DNA of 64,000 nucleotides from Aphidius gifuensis (GCF_014905175.1 NC_057788.1:25080154-25144153), one strand, 5' to 3'; positions 48,247-63,400 are shown, numbered from the stretch's first letter. Notes: generated by a model from the sequence alone, not told the origin. Made by a program: numbers and translations.

Positions 48247-49858
48247 GTATTACTTGTAGTCGCCATGGCACCGGTTACGTAAATGTGCAATGGGCACTTT
48301 AAATTCATTGTGGTCGCGGAGCGTCGGCCCAGTGTTCGCGCGTTGCTTTTCAGTGGAATTATTGAAATTTATTCGGCACCAACAACCTCTGCTTGCTGTA
48401 TATATATGTATGATGGTATGTGTATTTGTGTGTTTGATGATAAAGATAGAGAAAATGTTTGTCGGTATTTCTCTCTGCATATTATGCAAAAAAGAATAAA
48501 AAATACAAACGCTCAAGTTGTGTGGCACATGACAGCACCGAGTTGTTTTATATATATACATATACATATATTGGTAGATAGATTATAGCTTTGATGGGGG
48601 CAAGTTGGGGAAGACGCGAAAGACAAGGGGTAGAAAAAAAGGTTATATATCGAAAAAGAGAAATGAGGAGAATGAACCTTTTCTTTTTTTTTTTTGCTTT
48701 TACAAACTGGGATTGCCAAACAATCCCTGTGGCAATCGTGGACGACAGGCAAGCTGAGATTTACGCGAAAATCGCACGACGAAGAGGCAATAAATAAGCC
48801 TGTATGTGAGTACACTAGAGTAGAAGTAAAAGCATTGGCCCAGTGTCGGTTGTTGTGTACTCTCTTGCTCACTTTTAACTTTGTACTCTGTGGACGCGTG
48901 TATATAGATTGTACTATATACAATACATGACTGAGATAAAACAAAAAAAAATACATATCAGTGTAGAAAAAAATAAAATAGAAAGACGAGCAAAAACAGT
49001 GAGGTAGCGTATATGAAGAATCGTGAATGCCTGTCGGAAGGTCGGACCCTCCGCAACCTCTTTTTTCAATACTTCTTTTACACTGAATTGCCGCGTGCGC
49101 AATACTTCTCACCCCCCACACTATATACATACACTGTTCGCGACTCACGTAGTTGGCCTCGTTGAACAATATGCCACACGCGCGGAATTCTCAACGGAAT
49201 ATGTTTGTATTGACTGCGCGGAAATTGCGAGGCAATTCCTCTGTGCTTTCTGTTTTTTTTTTTTTATTCTCTTTCTATTATTTTTTTATTTCCAAGCAAA
49301 GCATTCGGCTTTGTCTTGCTTTGTCTATGTATATATATGCATCTATGCATATAAATATATGAAAATATATAAACAAGACGAGTATTGCTATAGAAAAAGA
49401 GATGACGGTTGTTTTAACTTGCCTTCGTGTTGACTCACATTTATACAGACACATACATATATTCAGTCAGTAAAATCGAGATTTTATTTATCGTGCTGGG
49501 CCACACCTGGACAAGCCCAGGATTAATGGCTTCACGAGACATCCGGACGCCTTGTCGTGCCTAGACGTGTAGAATATAACCAAATTGCTGGAATATTTTC
49601 TCCTCTCATTTCCGTTTTATACATTTTGAAAGTTTTTAGATTTTTTTATTTTTTTTTATTTTTTATTACTCATTCCATTCAATGAAATGACGTGTGGCTG
49701 TGAAAGGACGTGACTGATATCATTCAATTTTCAAAAGCGCTGTTCATTTTAATTAATATATGTATTTATTTATTATTATATTACAAAAAAAAAAACAATT
49801 CATTTAGTTTTTATATTTAAACACAAAACAATAGTATTTTTCAAATGCAAATAAAGTA

Positions 49859-49882
49859 TTTTTTTTTTTTTTTTTTTTTTTT
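49859..49882 (+). repeat. Poly-T tract (24)
   Basis: Longest homopolymer I noticed in the window, followed by an AT-rich trinucleotide stretch. Confidence 0.9.
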
Positions 49883-52800
49883 ATAAATAATTATATTTAT
49901 ATATTATTATTATTTTTTTTTTTCAATTTATGTTTCAATCGGATAATGAATTTTATAAAAGCATTACCAAAAATGAATATAAAATAGTTTCAAATATAGT
50001 GGCAAATATAAAATGCATATTCCTGTCATAAAAAAATAATGATGTAAAGGTTTTTAGTTAATTAATTTATAAAATTTTAGACGTTTTTTCTTTTTCTTTT
50101 TTTTTCTGTTTACATTATAATCGTTTCACAGTTGATAATTTATGGAATTAAAAAGGATGAGTTAGTATAATGCATAGATAGGATGAGAGTACAACAGTGT
50201 ATGTGGCGAGAAAGAGATGGAATAAGATAGCAAGGGGGTAGAAAGGGGGTCATTTACTTTCGAATAATTTAGTTATCGACAAGCGAACATTTCAGAGTTC
50301 CATTAGTGCAAAAAAGGTATATGCGGAAAAGCTTCTGTTGGCTATCAGAAAGTGTGAGAGAGGTGTGGATAAAATCGATTAAAGACGAGGATAAAATTCG
50401 TGAGTAAAAGAACAGGATGGTGAAAATGAAAAGGATAGCTTCATATAAAAAAAACCATTGAGTGCACAATGCATATTACTATTATTCTTTTCCCTTGCAA
50501 TATATAAATCTTTTATGAAGATTCGTCGGTTTTTTTTTACTTCTAGCACTCTTTCACTTCAAGATTTATATAATTTATACACGTCCCTATATTGTAGAGA
50601 ATGTCAGTTTAAAATATATATATATATACAGTAGTAAAATTCGCAAAAAAAAAAATATAAAAATGTTGCGATACGGTCGCGACTCAATCATCACGAATAA
50701 TCAGTCTTACTATTTTTTTTATTTTTTTTTCCACTTGAGATCTTGCACCAGGACAGTTCACGGTAAATCGTCTCTAATTTTCCACTTTTCTTTACCACTG
50801 CCAGTTTGGATTCGTACTATCTTGAACGACCTCTTTCACTGTCTACCTCATCTTCTTCCTCTATCTGTCTTTTCAACTCACCCTGAAACGTATAAGATAA
50901 AAGTGTCCGTAATACTTTCACAGAAAGATGAATTTTCAACCTACCAACTTTGTATTTTATTTGATGAAAAAGTGTGTGTATTTTTTAAAGAAAAAATGAT
51001 AGAGAGAATTAATTTTTTTATTTATTTTATTTTAATTTTTTATTTTTTTGTATACTCTAAAACCAGTAGAGGTGAAAAATACAATGTGTAGGATGCTTCG
51101 AGTAAATAGTGTCGATAGTTCATCTAAAAATATTTTTCATCCATTTATTTTTATCGTTGCTATTCTCTTTCATTGAAATAGTTATATATTTTTATAGAGG
51201 AATCAAAAAATAGAAAAGAAAAAAAAAACAGTAAAAAATGATGGTTTATAGAAATGTGAAAAAGAGGAAACTAAGTGTGAATATGACTGTGAAAAAGTGT
51301 CGTGTCGTGCTCGTGGCGCCAAATATAAATTCAAAAGTCATCTAGAATTGGTAAAACATGATATCAACGATGCTCGATATTTTTTTTTATTTTATCTTGT
51401 GTGTGGATTTTCACGACTGGTAGTTCACAATGAGAGAAATTCTTTGAACATAAATATACCCTCTAGAATGTATACAGCAAAGGAAAATAAGATGACAAAA
51501 AGTAAAAAAAAAAAAAACATAAAAAGTGGTCGATCTTTACTTTTTATCTCTACTTTACCAAAGCAAACTATTTCTCGAGTGGTGCACTTTGGATTTGAAA
51601 TTTTTCTCAAAATAAACGGTCTCAAATCTTTTTTTTTTTTTTTTACTGGCACACTTGCAATACAATGCCAGTTTCCTCCTTTGCATAACGGTAATTTTCC
51701 CTAACGCTTGAACATATACGTATATTTATACATAACTTTATCTTTTAGTGTCACATAGATATACACAAAACACTCGTTTACCATTTGTTTTTTTTTTGTT
51801 TATTTATTTTCATAACCATCATGATGTTCTTGGCACAAAGTATTGTGTTTCTGAATATTCTATGAGTGTTGTTATCTCAAAACTCGCCTATCAAACATTT
51901 AATTTACCTTTCATAAAATATTCAGAATAAAAAATGAATCAAAATAACCATAAAACTTATCTATAAAATATGAAAAAGATTTTTTTTTTTTTAATATAAA
52001 AAAATTCTATTTAAAATTGTACCAAAATAACATGTTTGAAAAAAATTATTACGAGCTTTTATCTGATTCTACTCTACAACTATATTTATATTTTTTGTTT
52101 TTTCTATATTTTTTTTTTCATTTTTTCTATATGTAAATAACGAAAAAAAAAAAAACCTTTACTTTTCTTTCATCTGGAAAAATACGCTTTGACGCAATTG
52201 GGTAATACAAGAAAGATAAAAAGAAATGAAATAAAAATATTGAAAAAAAAAATTGTATAAAAGTTGGTCAATATTAAACACCTCGTTAACCTTTTCAAGC
52301 TTTTGCCATGTACGTTTCGATTCGTTGCGCACGAGTTTTTCTCCCCATATACATTTTTTTTCTTTTAAAATTTTTTTTTTTTCCACTAGTAAAAGTATGT
52401 AAAAACGAGTATATAATTCTCGCGACGACTAGTTGACACGAGTTATTAGGCAATTCGACATTTTCCAGTCGGCGACAACTTCACTCGTCTCTATTTGTGT
52501 AATAATCGTTCATGTGATTTCCAAGTCAGACTGGCGTCCGAATCTTAAACCCAGAATTCATTTAAAGTATTCATGGCAACCACCATTTCTTGATTGAAAC
52601 CGATGGTTATTTATATATCTCTCTCTTTTCTTTCTATTCCATCTAAATTTTGTGTTTTCTTTTATCCATTTACTCTCTGTTTCTCCATCCGACACTTACC
52701 CGAGCTCAAAGTCAAAATAGGATTATTTAGAATAGAGTTATATAGTACCTTCAAAAGTCAAGTCAATTCACACGACAAGAAATGCCAAGTAAGGTTATAT

Positions 52801-54339
52801 ATTCAACAGACAAACTAAGGAATTGTATATTTTCTAACAAACCAAACCCCTCAGGCGTGTTGAGTCGTGTCAAAGTTGATCTTAACCAAAATAATTGAAT
52901 CCTCACTCTTAGAGTTATCCAGAAGAATGGCACAAGAAAATATATATATATCTATATTAAAATTTAAAAGTAGTGGTAGTTGTAAAGATAGCAGAAGCTA
53001 AGTTTGGTTACATAACTATATGAAAGATAGTAGTAAAAGAATGAATGAAAGAAAGAGATGATTCGTAAAGAAAGTTAGTTTCGGTTAAAGAAAAGAGACG
53101 AAGACCAGTTAGATTTTGCAACAGTACCTTCTTGCCTTAACTCAACAGTGGAAAGGAAGCGTTAACTGTAAATTGTTTTGTTGCCAAGAACTTGTGCATT
53201 TTTCACACCGCGGGCATAGTCTTGTTGTGGAACTCATGCTGGCAAATAAGCTCGTAGCCTCAGTACTTTGACAAATGGACTTCCTCTTTACTTGCCCTAC
53301 ATTACAATGTTTTACTTATTTTTATTTATTACCTTATTGTTTTTCTCTACTTTTGATTTTCATCTCTGTTGTTTATAATTCACAAAACTTGGTATATACA
53401 TATTTATATATACACCTCCTAACTTTTCGTAAATTATGCATATATACATATATAATATCTGATATGACAATATTTATAAAAATTAATCTATCATCATATA
53501 GAATGATTTTATATATGTATATTTATTTATTTATTTATTTAAATTGTGAAATAATTTTCAACGAGGATAAATCAACATTGGTATACACATTTATTTATAT
53601 GATGCAAGGCATATGTGATGAGCCGACAATTTCACATTGAAATTGCAAAACTCACAGTGTACATAGACAGAATATTGATATAACTGAATATACCGGATGT
53701 CTATACATGTACATCCGCGTCGATTACGAATCGTCACATCAGCAATTTTTATCCTGCAATCCACTGAGAAAACCACATAACTGGGTACAATGCACTCAAC
53801 CTAACATTTTATTTATTTTTTTTATTTATAACCTTTTGCATTTCTATATATTGTATTTTAAATTTTTTTTTTTTTCAATCTAGAGCAAGTATATAATGGC
53901 TTAGCTTTTAAAGAATGAAAGAATATATTAAATCTATAAAATTTACAAATAAAGTATATTATTTTTCATATTTAAAAAAAAAATCCACTTATTTAAAATG
54001 TGTGTTTTTTAAAGATTGAATTTTTATGTGATATTTTATTTCTTTTTTAAAAAAAAAAACAATCGATAGTAAGCTTTTGTGATATAAAAGTATATATCGA
54101 AATCGCTAGGCAAGCATTATCGGATGGCAGACACAAGAAAACTAGAAAAGTTCATTCTCTTTTTACCCGACAATCACAAGTAGGTCTCGATTATCGGACT
54201 TTCGGCTGTCCAAGCTTGTTCATTGTTACAGTATACCTTATTCTATCTTTGCGCCAACGAATCAACTTTGTTCACTCCTTTCTATAACAATTTCTTTTGT
54301 TCAAAAATAAAATTATATAATTTTACTATTGTTTCTCAC

Positions 54340-54348
<9 letters not shown>

Positions 54349-54379
<31 letters not shown>
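54349..54379. repeat. (TA)n microsatellite
   Basis: About 15 uninterrupted AT dinucleotides, the longest TA run seen here, following a poly-A tract. Confidence 0.95.
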
Positions 54380-54381
<2 letters not shown>

Positions 54382-57145
54382 CTCCTGGATTTCATCAACT
54401 TAACTGATAGATAGATTCTCGACTTTATATCTTCAAGAGCCAGAATATCCAATAGGCTGACATAAGTTTGACCTAAATCCCTGAAAATTGAGTTGATTTT
54501 ACTTGTACATATATACTTTGTTCAGTGTATATACATGCGGATATATCTTTATGTACATGTGGACAGATAATCTGTCTGGATATACACAAGTCCACAACTG
54601 TTTGTGTATACGTATATATATTTATTTACAATACTATAACTGTACAGTTTTATATCCCGAGTTACACGTGCTTTGCCATATAACTATTGGTATCATGAAC
54701 ATATATATACACCCGATGTAAACTCAAACGCAATGAAATGTTTCTCGTGAAAATCCAACTTACACATATACAAGATATATATATGTACGTATACACATTG
54801 GACCCAAGTTGGCTTTATACTTCGGTGATGTTATTACGTTGTGATACCCATTTCGCGTAAATTCACATATAGATGCATCACGTTGGGCGCCAGTAAAGAA
54901 AGATGAGATAAAAAAAAAAAATATCATTATTATTTTATTTATTTATTTTTTTTTTTTCAACGGATCTACGTCTAGTCGTATTTCCGTCGAAGGCAAAATC
55001 CCTGTCGGTTGGTGGTTGAAAGAGACTTTGTATAGAGCAGTTGAAAAAATAAAATAAAAAATTTGAAAATATATAGAAAATAAATGTATATATGTAGTAG
55101 AAAAATTCTGTGATGCCTGGCACTTGAGTTGATTTTTATGTATTACGACCGAAAATTTTATATATTGCTTTGTTTTTTGTTTTTTTTTTGTCGTGCATAT
55201 ATAAATGTAAAATTTCCTTTGCGGTTTATATGTGAGAAACAAAAGAAAAGAATCGGAAATTGTAGGTGATAGTTTTGATAGGACATGGAAAAGATAAAAA
55301 AAAAAAAAAGGGCTAGGACTTGGCGAATAGTCAGTAAAGTTCGTTTGAATACGATTACTACTGGACGACGTGTAAAGGAAATTCTCTCGAATCCTGTTAT
55401 CAAAGTTATCAAAGCTCAGGTGAGCTAAATTGATGTCGACACAGTATAAAAAGAAAAAAGCACTGACAAAGTGTAATATGAAATGCACTGAAGGAATTAC
55501 CCACGGTATTTCTCAGGGTTAAAAGCTTGCTTGTCATTATTATTTCAATATTGTTATTATTTTTATTATTACTATTATTATATCAGCTTTTGTCTTGATA
55601 AATTTAATTTTATCCTGCGACGGGTTTTTCTATATTATTGTCAATTGAATTTCATAAAAACAGAAAAAAAAAACAATTAAAATAGAACACTTCAAAACAT
55701 TTTAAAATGACATTGTGTCAAAGACAATTGGATATCTTGTTATAATAAGATGTTCTAATTGTTTCGCAAGGCTTTCAAGACTTTTTTCAACTAATTATTC
55801 AAAAGCATCTAATCACTCTAGTTGACAATCTCTTCGAAATAATCTTCTTTTCATGAACTTTCTATTTTTAAGATTCCTAGAATTACACGAACAAAAAAAA
55901 AAAATATATATAAAGTTTAAAAAAATAAAAATAAGGGTGAATAAAAATAAAATAAAAATAAATAATGTTAATGCTCGACTAGGTCTTTTAGACTCAACAC
56001 TTGAAATGTGTTTCCACCTTGTGCACTGTCGAGTACTTTTCATCTCAGCAAACACACCGCATGCGCATAACAATAGTTTACTGTGCTGAATTTACCAAAG
56101 AAAACTGCTCATTTTTATACTTTATTTATTTATTTTTTTTTTGTTATTTTATTTTATATATTTGTTTTTATATTCCGTGAAAAATATGTCGTCATGATTT
56201 TCCATCGCTTGAGTTGTGCTCGTCATAAATGAACGTGATAAGTGAATATATGTATATAGCCTCAGACATTTTACTTGAATCTGTGTAAAGCATCGCTTTT
56301 TAGATTTTTTCCATAAAAGAACACCGGTAATATATATATTTTCTACTTCCACCAAGATATTGCTAGACGACTTACGTATCTCTCAGCAAAAATACAATAT
56401 AAAATATTTCTTGAAATGTAAAAAACTTGCTATTTTAATTTTAATTTTTTATATGAAAAAATAATGTTGCTTTATAGGTTACATTATAACTATACTTATG
56501 TATATGTCGTACTTTATCACTAAGGTTACCTGGTGACGTTATAAAGTGCTAATTTAGTGCATCAGAATGAACTCCATTAACGCTTTTACGCGCACTAAAA
56601 CTTTTCTCAACTTTGGATAAAGCATTATCTATTTATCTTTTTAATGTATTTTTTTTTCTCGGTAAAAGTCCACATAAATTTCAGGAAATCTATATAAAAT
56701 AACATCTATAAAATTTGCCTATATACATTTATAGATTTATATTACATTGAAGCATAAATATTTTTGTAGTGAGTCAGATTCATAGATTCCCAAAGTGCAT
56801 GAACCTTTCATTGTATATAAATATCAGATATACAATGTTAATGAATGTTTGTATAAATATAACGGGGGCTAATGAAATTAACGTGATTGCTAAATATGAC
56901 TGAACAATAAGCAAATAGTATAACAGAGAAGGTCTACGTAATTCTCATATTTCGGTAAACGATATGTTGGTTAAATAATACCGGAGTTATAGCCCATAAC
57001 AAACATCATCGATATTTTATTAATTTTATTTAATCATGCTCATGATAGATGAGTTATTTAGTTGGAAATAATAATAATAATTATAATGTGAAAATAAATA
57101 TTTCAAAAATGAGGGAAAAAAAAAAAAAATAAATGGATGGTTTGC
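54380..57145. other. AT-rich non-coding stretch
   Basis: The longest frame (54943-55488, minus strand, 181 codons) is F/S/Y/K-rich and not recognisable. The rest is short TA runs and A/T tracts. Confidence 0.5.
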
Positions 57146-57202
57146 GGGACTCAAGTTGGGATTAGTCCCATGAGTCACGCGAGGTTACCTTAGTCTCGCG
57201 TG
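57146..57202. repeat. Two adjacent GC-rich hairpins
   Basis: GGGACT (57146-57151) pairs with AGTCCC (57164-57169). Immediately after, CACGCGAG (57176-57183) pairs perfectly with CTCGCGTG (57195-57202). Two GC-rich stems in 57 bp within AT-rich DNA suggest a structured RNA or paired binding sites. They do not form a tRNA cloverleaf. Confidence 0.5.
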
Positions 57203-60200
57203 TCCTTTTATCATTTTTATTTATTTTTTTTTTTTCTTGCTCTTATTTTTTTTTTCTCTCACGAAACTCTTCTCAACTGTAATTCAGATGCAGCTGGGAT
57301 GAGAAGTATAAAATTTCATCTTCATGTATGTTTCTTTTTTTTTTTTTTGTCATTTTTTTTTTCTTTTTTTCTTTTTGCTCTTCGTAAATAACCTCTGCTA
57401 CCTAGTATACAGGTCCTCCAAAGTACTTTAGAGAAAAGATAAAATAATGTGTCTGAGAAAAAATGGATGGAACTACTTGCTTGTCGTATACATTGATAAA
57501 ATTTATATTTACTGGATCACTCGTGTTTTAAATTGGAAAATCAAGCATTCAGTTAAACTGAAATTTATTCTTGAAAAACAATGATAAATAAAATACTTTT
57601 TAAATTTATTTATAAGTTTGATAATATTATTTTTTATAGGTGTATATATTTTAATAATTTGTTGAAATGAATTTATAATAGGTTATCTGTTTTTTATTAT
57701 TTTTTTTGTTAATTTTTTAATCTGTTGATGACATATGAGATAATATTTTGATATTAATATAACGTTACGTATAATTAAATGTTACTTTTATTTCAATTTA
57801 ATCTGAATTATTAACAGATAACCAAATATTCAATACAATAAATTTGTAATATAAACACTCCATGAGATATTTAAACATAAATAAATTGAATTATTATTTA
57901 AAATGTTTCCATTGAAATGAGTATTATATCATTCAACTGAGGAAATATGTAACTAAAAATACATATGCTTCATTCAATAACAATTATTTTAAACAATTAT
58001 TTAAATGAAATTTTAAAAAGTATGCACATACCGTATGTCCAGTGTATAATGATGATTAAACGAATGAAAAAAAAATTATTTAAAAGAAAATTCACCGGTT
58101 AAATTACACATGAGGGAAAGTTTTTTTTTTTAATAATTTTTTATTTGTTTCTGAGAACTAACATCGTAGTAGTAGTAGCTTCAGTTTTTTTTTACCCCAA
58201 GGAGTTTCCTTGTGGTCATTATATACGTCACACTGTGAGCATGTTGCATTTTTTATCGCAACGAGTGGTACGTTTATATATAGAGTATATATTCATTTTC
58301 TTTTTTTTTTTTGTTTTTTATATTTTTTTTTTTTTTTACCTCAACGCTGAAACTATACAGACTGATTTTAAATGACCTCACTCATCCGTGGACATTTTTT
58401 CTATACAGGTCATTTCGGTAACTTTTTTTTTGTGTACTGTTATTTTTTTTCTCCTTTTTTAAATTCAAAAAGTAACAATTGGTACTCTTTTAGTTTTTAA
58501 ATTACTTTTTATTTGACTATATAGAGAACTTGACATAATATTTTATTTTATTTTCAAGTAAAACTTTTATTTATTACGTGCGACAGTGCTCTGGTATTAA
58601 AAGAATAAAATTCCGTTAAATAAAAAAAAAATTAAACTTGTATTAAGACTTGGAAAATGATGAATTAAAAATAGGACGTATTTGTATGTAAGGTATATGA
58701 TTTAAAAAAAAAAACAATATATTATATATAAATAGATAGTTTTTCGTTAAGACATTTTGTTGTAAAAAATTTTATCTATCATTATACTCGAGGCCAGAAC
58801 GCTGATTCACCTGGCACTCGTCATTCTTCACGAGCGCGCTCAGTCCATTAGGGTATAATAGTATCCGACAAGCTTGGCAGACTGCTACTCCTTGAAAAGA
58901 GAGCTTGTCTTTGCAAAAGAGCATAGTAAGAAGGCCAACGAATCGAAAAAACTAAGTGAAAAAAAAAAAGTAAATAAAAATAAATTGAGAAAAAAAACTG
59001 GCACCAAACGAAAAGGTCTAACAGCTCCAAAGCAAGCAAAAGCATACACCTTTCGTCTACCTAATATACAACATCCACTTCAAGTGTGTTGCATAAAAGG
59101 TATTTCTTTGGTATACGCTATCTGGGCTTCTTGTATACTTTGGTATATAACATAGAAAAGAAGAGATGTTTTAAAAATAATACATATATAGGAAAAAAAA
59201 ATAAAAATAAAATAAAAAAACAAAATATTTTTCATTCGACTTGGAGAATCTCAGTGAATACGGCATTTCTGGGTTTTTCAAAGTTTCTTTTTCCACGTAT
59301 ACTGCTGCAATATGATGGTAGGATCGAATCGAGTCGAGTGGTAAACGAAAAAAGCACCTCTATTTTTCGTTGTCCTTATATACTCGTTGACCGTTTTTTC
59401 TATTTTACAAACTAAAACCTTGTGGATACGACAGCCACGTAAACATTTCTTCTTTTCACTCAAACTTTTTTTCTTATATTTTTTTATAACTAAAAAGACT
59501 TTTCTTTTTCTTTATTACTTTTTTTTTTTTTTTTGTCGTCATTGCAGTGCTTTTCAAGCTAGATTGTATATTTAAGTGTAACGATAACAGTCACTTTAAA
59601 AAAAATAAAAAAAAAACAAACTCAAAATGTTATATAAAATATAGATATTTTTTTTTAAATTAAAGTTCTTCGGTTGAAAGAAATTTTTTTTTTTTTTATT
59701 ATCATCGTTGACAGTGTTTTATGAGTATATTCATTTGACATGTGAAACTAATGTCAAGTAAAATTAAACATAAAGTTTAATGATATTTTTGTTGGATCAA
59801 TGAACCCGATATATATCTTTCAGTCGAATTTAATTGCACAGAAATAATTTAACTCTCTTGTAGACTATTTCGATTTAAAATTAGAGAAAATTCACTGATG
59901 CAATGTACTGTACAGTAAATGTCAGTAAAGCAAAAAGGAAAGACGAGACAGGTTTGCAAGTAAAATTGTGCTTAGTCGATTACGATCCACAAAATTTACG
60001 AACTCTCTTTAGAATATAGAGACTACGTATCGTTCTTGGACATGGACAAAGCGTTGAATATATTCAGCTTGATGCTCGAACCTATACTTTCCCCTATTTC
60101 TATTACCCAAACCCCTGCTTTCTTACTCTAAATTTCTCATTCTATCTTATTCTCATTTTCATTTATCTCTCTTCTTTTATACTATATACCTATCAAGCAC

Positions 60201-60426
60201 CGACCAAAGCAGTTTCACGGTAAGCCGAGCCTGTAAAATACTCGAAGCTCTCAGCATTTGGCTTCGTGCATGAAAATTTATGCCCGATCTACCTTTATAT
60301 TTTATATACATATATGTCTCTGTATCACTGTATATTTGGTGTCCGTTTGCATCGACCTAACATTCATGTAACTCACTATTCGAACTTCTCCATGGTCTGA
60401 CCTAAAATCTACCTTTACTACTTGTT
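57203..60426. other. AT-rich non-coding stretch
   Basis: T tracts and a short GC-richer island at 58790-59110 without a recognised protein. An acceptor-like T tract ending GTCATTGCAG at about 59548 is followed by nothing open. Confidence 0.5.
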
Positions 60427-60449
60427 CTCGCTCGCTCGCTCGCTCGCTC
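60427..60449 (+). repeat. (CTCG)n microsatellite
   Basis: About five CTCG units followed by a CT-rich run. The complementary GAGC/GAGA sequence could attract GAGA-type factors, but only the repeat itself is certain. Confidence 0.9.
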
Positions 60450-63400
60450 TTTCTTTCTCTCTCTTCCTCTCTTTTTTGTATATATTACGATTTTCTTACA
60501 CTCCTTTCATTCATTTACTTTCTCTCACCTCATCTTCTTAATTATCTTTTTTTGTTTGTTCTTTAGATTTCTCTCTCTTTTCATGTTCTCATTCTCCTTT
60601 CGTTCAGTTACGGTTAGAAACCGCATGTCCATGTTTTGGTGAGTAGACGAAAGTTAACCGTATTCAGAAACATGCCGGATATTAGTAGACCATTTACCCT
60701 TTTGTGTCAAACGTTACTGTTTCCGCCTGGCGTTACTACTACCCTCTTTGTAACTTTAACCAAAACCGATAGTTTGATCGCATTTTGTTCGTTCTTTTTT
60801 TTACTTTTTTATTGTTACTGTTTTAACACTTTTTTTATTTATTTATTCCCCAATCTTTTTTCACACTTTTCATGTACCCAATACATATCTATCGATCATT
60901 TTAGGTATACAATGCTTGAGAACTTTTTGGGTTTTATATTTGTTGTTTGACAAATTTTTTTTATTCATTTTTTTACCTCTTAAAAAAAGTGAAATAAATT
61001 TATTTTTAAGTTTGAAAAAAATATTATAATATTGGACATGATGTGAATGCACTTTGTAGGAGATATTGTTACAAAATTTGTATTATATTCATGAATAGTA
61101 TAATTAATTCAGCTTTAGCTTCGAAAAATTAAATATTCTTGATAATTTTATTAATAAAAAACTGAGTTTCCAGCTGAATTTATAAAAATATTTTTAAAAT
61201 AGAATAATCGATAAATAAATTTTCATGCTTATACTTGTAATAATCAAGAAAATTAACATGAAAAAAATTTTATCAATTTAATTTAATTTGAAAATACATA
61301 ACGATAAAAGTACAATTGAAAAAAACTGGCCAATAACGAGTCACTAACTATTCATAAGATCCCTGTGTAGTCTGTGAGATAGAAATAGCTAGGTTAAAAA
61401 ATAAAAAAGAAAATTGAGAAAATAATAAAAATGAAATAATAAAAAATAACAAAAATAAAAAAGAGTGCAAAGATGAAAGAACTGTTAAAAAAAAGGGGTA
61501 ATGGGGAGACTAGAGAAAGAGTAAAAAAAAAAAAAAAAAGTCAAATAAAAAAGAAGAGGTTACAGACGATAAAAAGAAAGACCTATTAGCAGGGTAACAA
61601 CGGGAAAAAGTATTCGGCCTCAGCTCAAAGCGATTTCTTTAGGTTTTGACCGTAGATCGGGGCCACTTTCTTTGGCAATTCTCTGGGTCGTGCACTATCT
61701 TTATATCCTCTTCTATTAGTTTTCTATTTTTTATTTATTTTTTTTTCTGCTTTGTTGCCACGCGAAAAAATTGTATTCGTTGGATAGTTGAGCTTATGAC
61801 CATTCGAATGAGGAAAATTGTAAAAAGATTTTTTTTTTTTTTATCTTGTTGAGAAAACCTTTTTCTTTTTCCAAGTTCCATCCAATATGTGGTCTTTGTT
61901 TTTTTTTTTGTTTTTATCGCATTCTTTTCTTCTAAACATACATATATATATATTGTTTTTTTTTTTTTCCTGTATACATACCAAGCTTTTTTGTTGTACT
62001 TGAAAAAAATTTGTTGTACGATGTGGGATGGCTCGTTTTCTCACGATCCTAGTCTCGTCAAGAGAAACGCGTAAAGTGGTCAAGACAGAGATAAAAATGT
62101 ATGAAAAATCAAATGAATAGAAAAGAGATAGATGTGGAAAAAAAAAATTCAACCAGCAGATGTGCTTGACGTGTTCTAAAGATGTTTTTTTTTTTTTTTT
62201 TCCTTCTGCTTTCGCCACTGACGAATTTCATCCCTTGAGCTTCATCGTTTTCTCAAGCTCGCATCCGCTAGATGACGAAAAATCGTGCTAGAATGAGCAA
62301 AATTTTTCCAGAAGCTATATCAAAAACCCTTTTACTTTACCAAGTGAGCTTTTTCCCAATTTTTTCTTCTTCAAGAAAAACGAACAAGATAAAACAAAAA
62401 ACGAAAAAAAAAAGTAAAAGCTGCATATCGAATTTCCATTTGACTTTTGCCCGGCAAGAGTCTTCAACTGGATTCATCTTATTTTATTTTTTTTTTCTTT
62501 CTACCAGTTTTTATTTTTTTCTATTATTGCATATATGCTTTTTCAATCTTGCATCTCAACCTTCTCTTGTAAAATTCCGGAAGACGCACGTGCACCATTT
62601 TCTTCCAACTAGATGCCTCAAACATGCACAAGCATATATATATTTCCATTACGACGAAAGACATCTTGTCGTTGCTTCCTAATAGACTGAGACTTGATGT
62701 ATACTTTCATATATATACACTGTATCTATCTATACATATGCACATGTATGTGTCCTTGCGAATCGTTTTTGCCTAACTGGCTTCCGTCTCTATTATATAT
62801 TCACACAACTATGTGAAAGGCACTTGCTTTCCTTCCATTTTCACTAACAACTCCTTCCATCTATTTTCCCATACACCGGGGTACTTCTTCCACTTGAGAA
62901 TCTCTACTGAGCAAAAAAAATAAAAATATATATATAAAATGTCGTATTTTCTAACTCAAAGATACCCCGCGGTGCTTTTTTGTGTTCATTCTATCTTTCT
63001 TGAAATTTTCCTTTTTCTTCATCTTTATTTTTTTCTTTGCTTTTCTCATCAACAACCTTTTTTTTTATAACCCCTTTACTATTATATCAAAAAGCAGTAG
63101 CATACACATATATATACTTTATAGAAGAAACCCCATGGCTCATTTTTTTATTCGCGTTTTGCAATTTACGTCAAAGTTTATCTAAGAGAGACATAGAATC
63201 AGAGTGTTGTTTGTTCATCTTTCTACTCTTTCCACTTGTTCTTCTTCCACCACATTTCTTCTCATTCAACTATTCTCATACCCTTTTCTCCACAGGGGAT
63301 CTATATAAAATGACATATCCTCTATAAAAGTTTTAGCCGAAAAATACCAAAGAAAATGTAAAAAGTTATATTTTAGTGGAAAAGTAACTGCGGAAAGAAT

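Larger units (their letters stand above)
47257..54348. other. Non-coding interval with GC-richer islands
   Basis: Islands at 48220-49240, 50750-50900 and 52400-52600 are the only places with balanced composition. 48513-49169 (minus) is open for 218 codons but unrecognisable. A 24-base T run lies at 49859-49882. Remaining sequence is A/T tracts and TATATA runs. No gene is supported. Confidence 0.45.

Noticed and set aside
51224..51240. ACAGTAAAAAATG as a second end of the CACAG element
   Set aside because: Only about 12 bases match, no subterminal repeats adjoin it, and there is no partner end.
54943..55488. 181-codon open frame on the minus strand
   Set aside because: Composition is F/S/Y/K-rich, it includes poly-K from A tracts, overlaps other open frames, and resembles no family. 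Likely chance.
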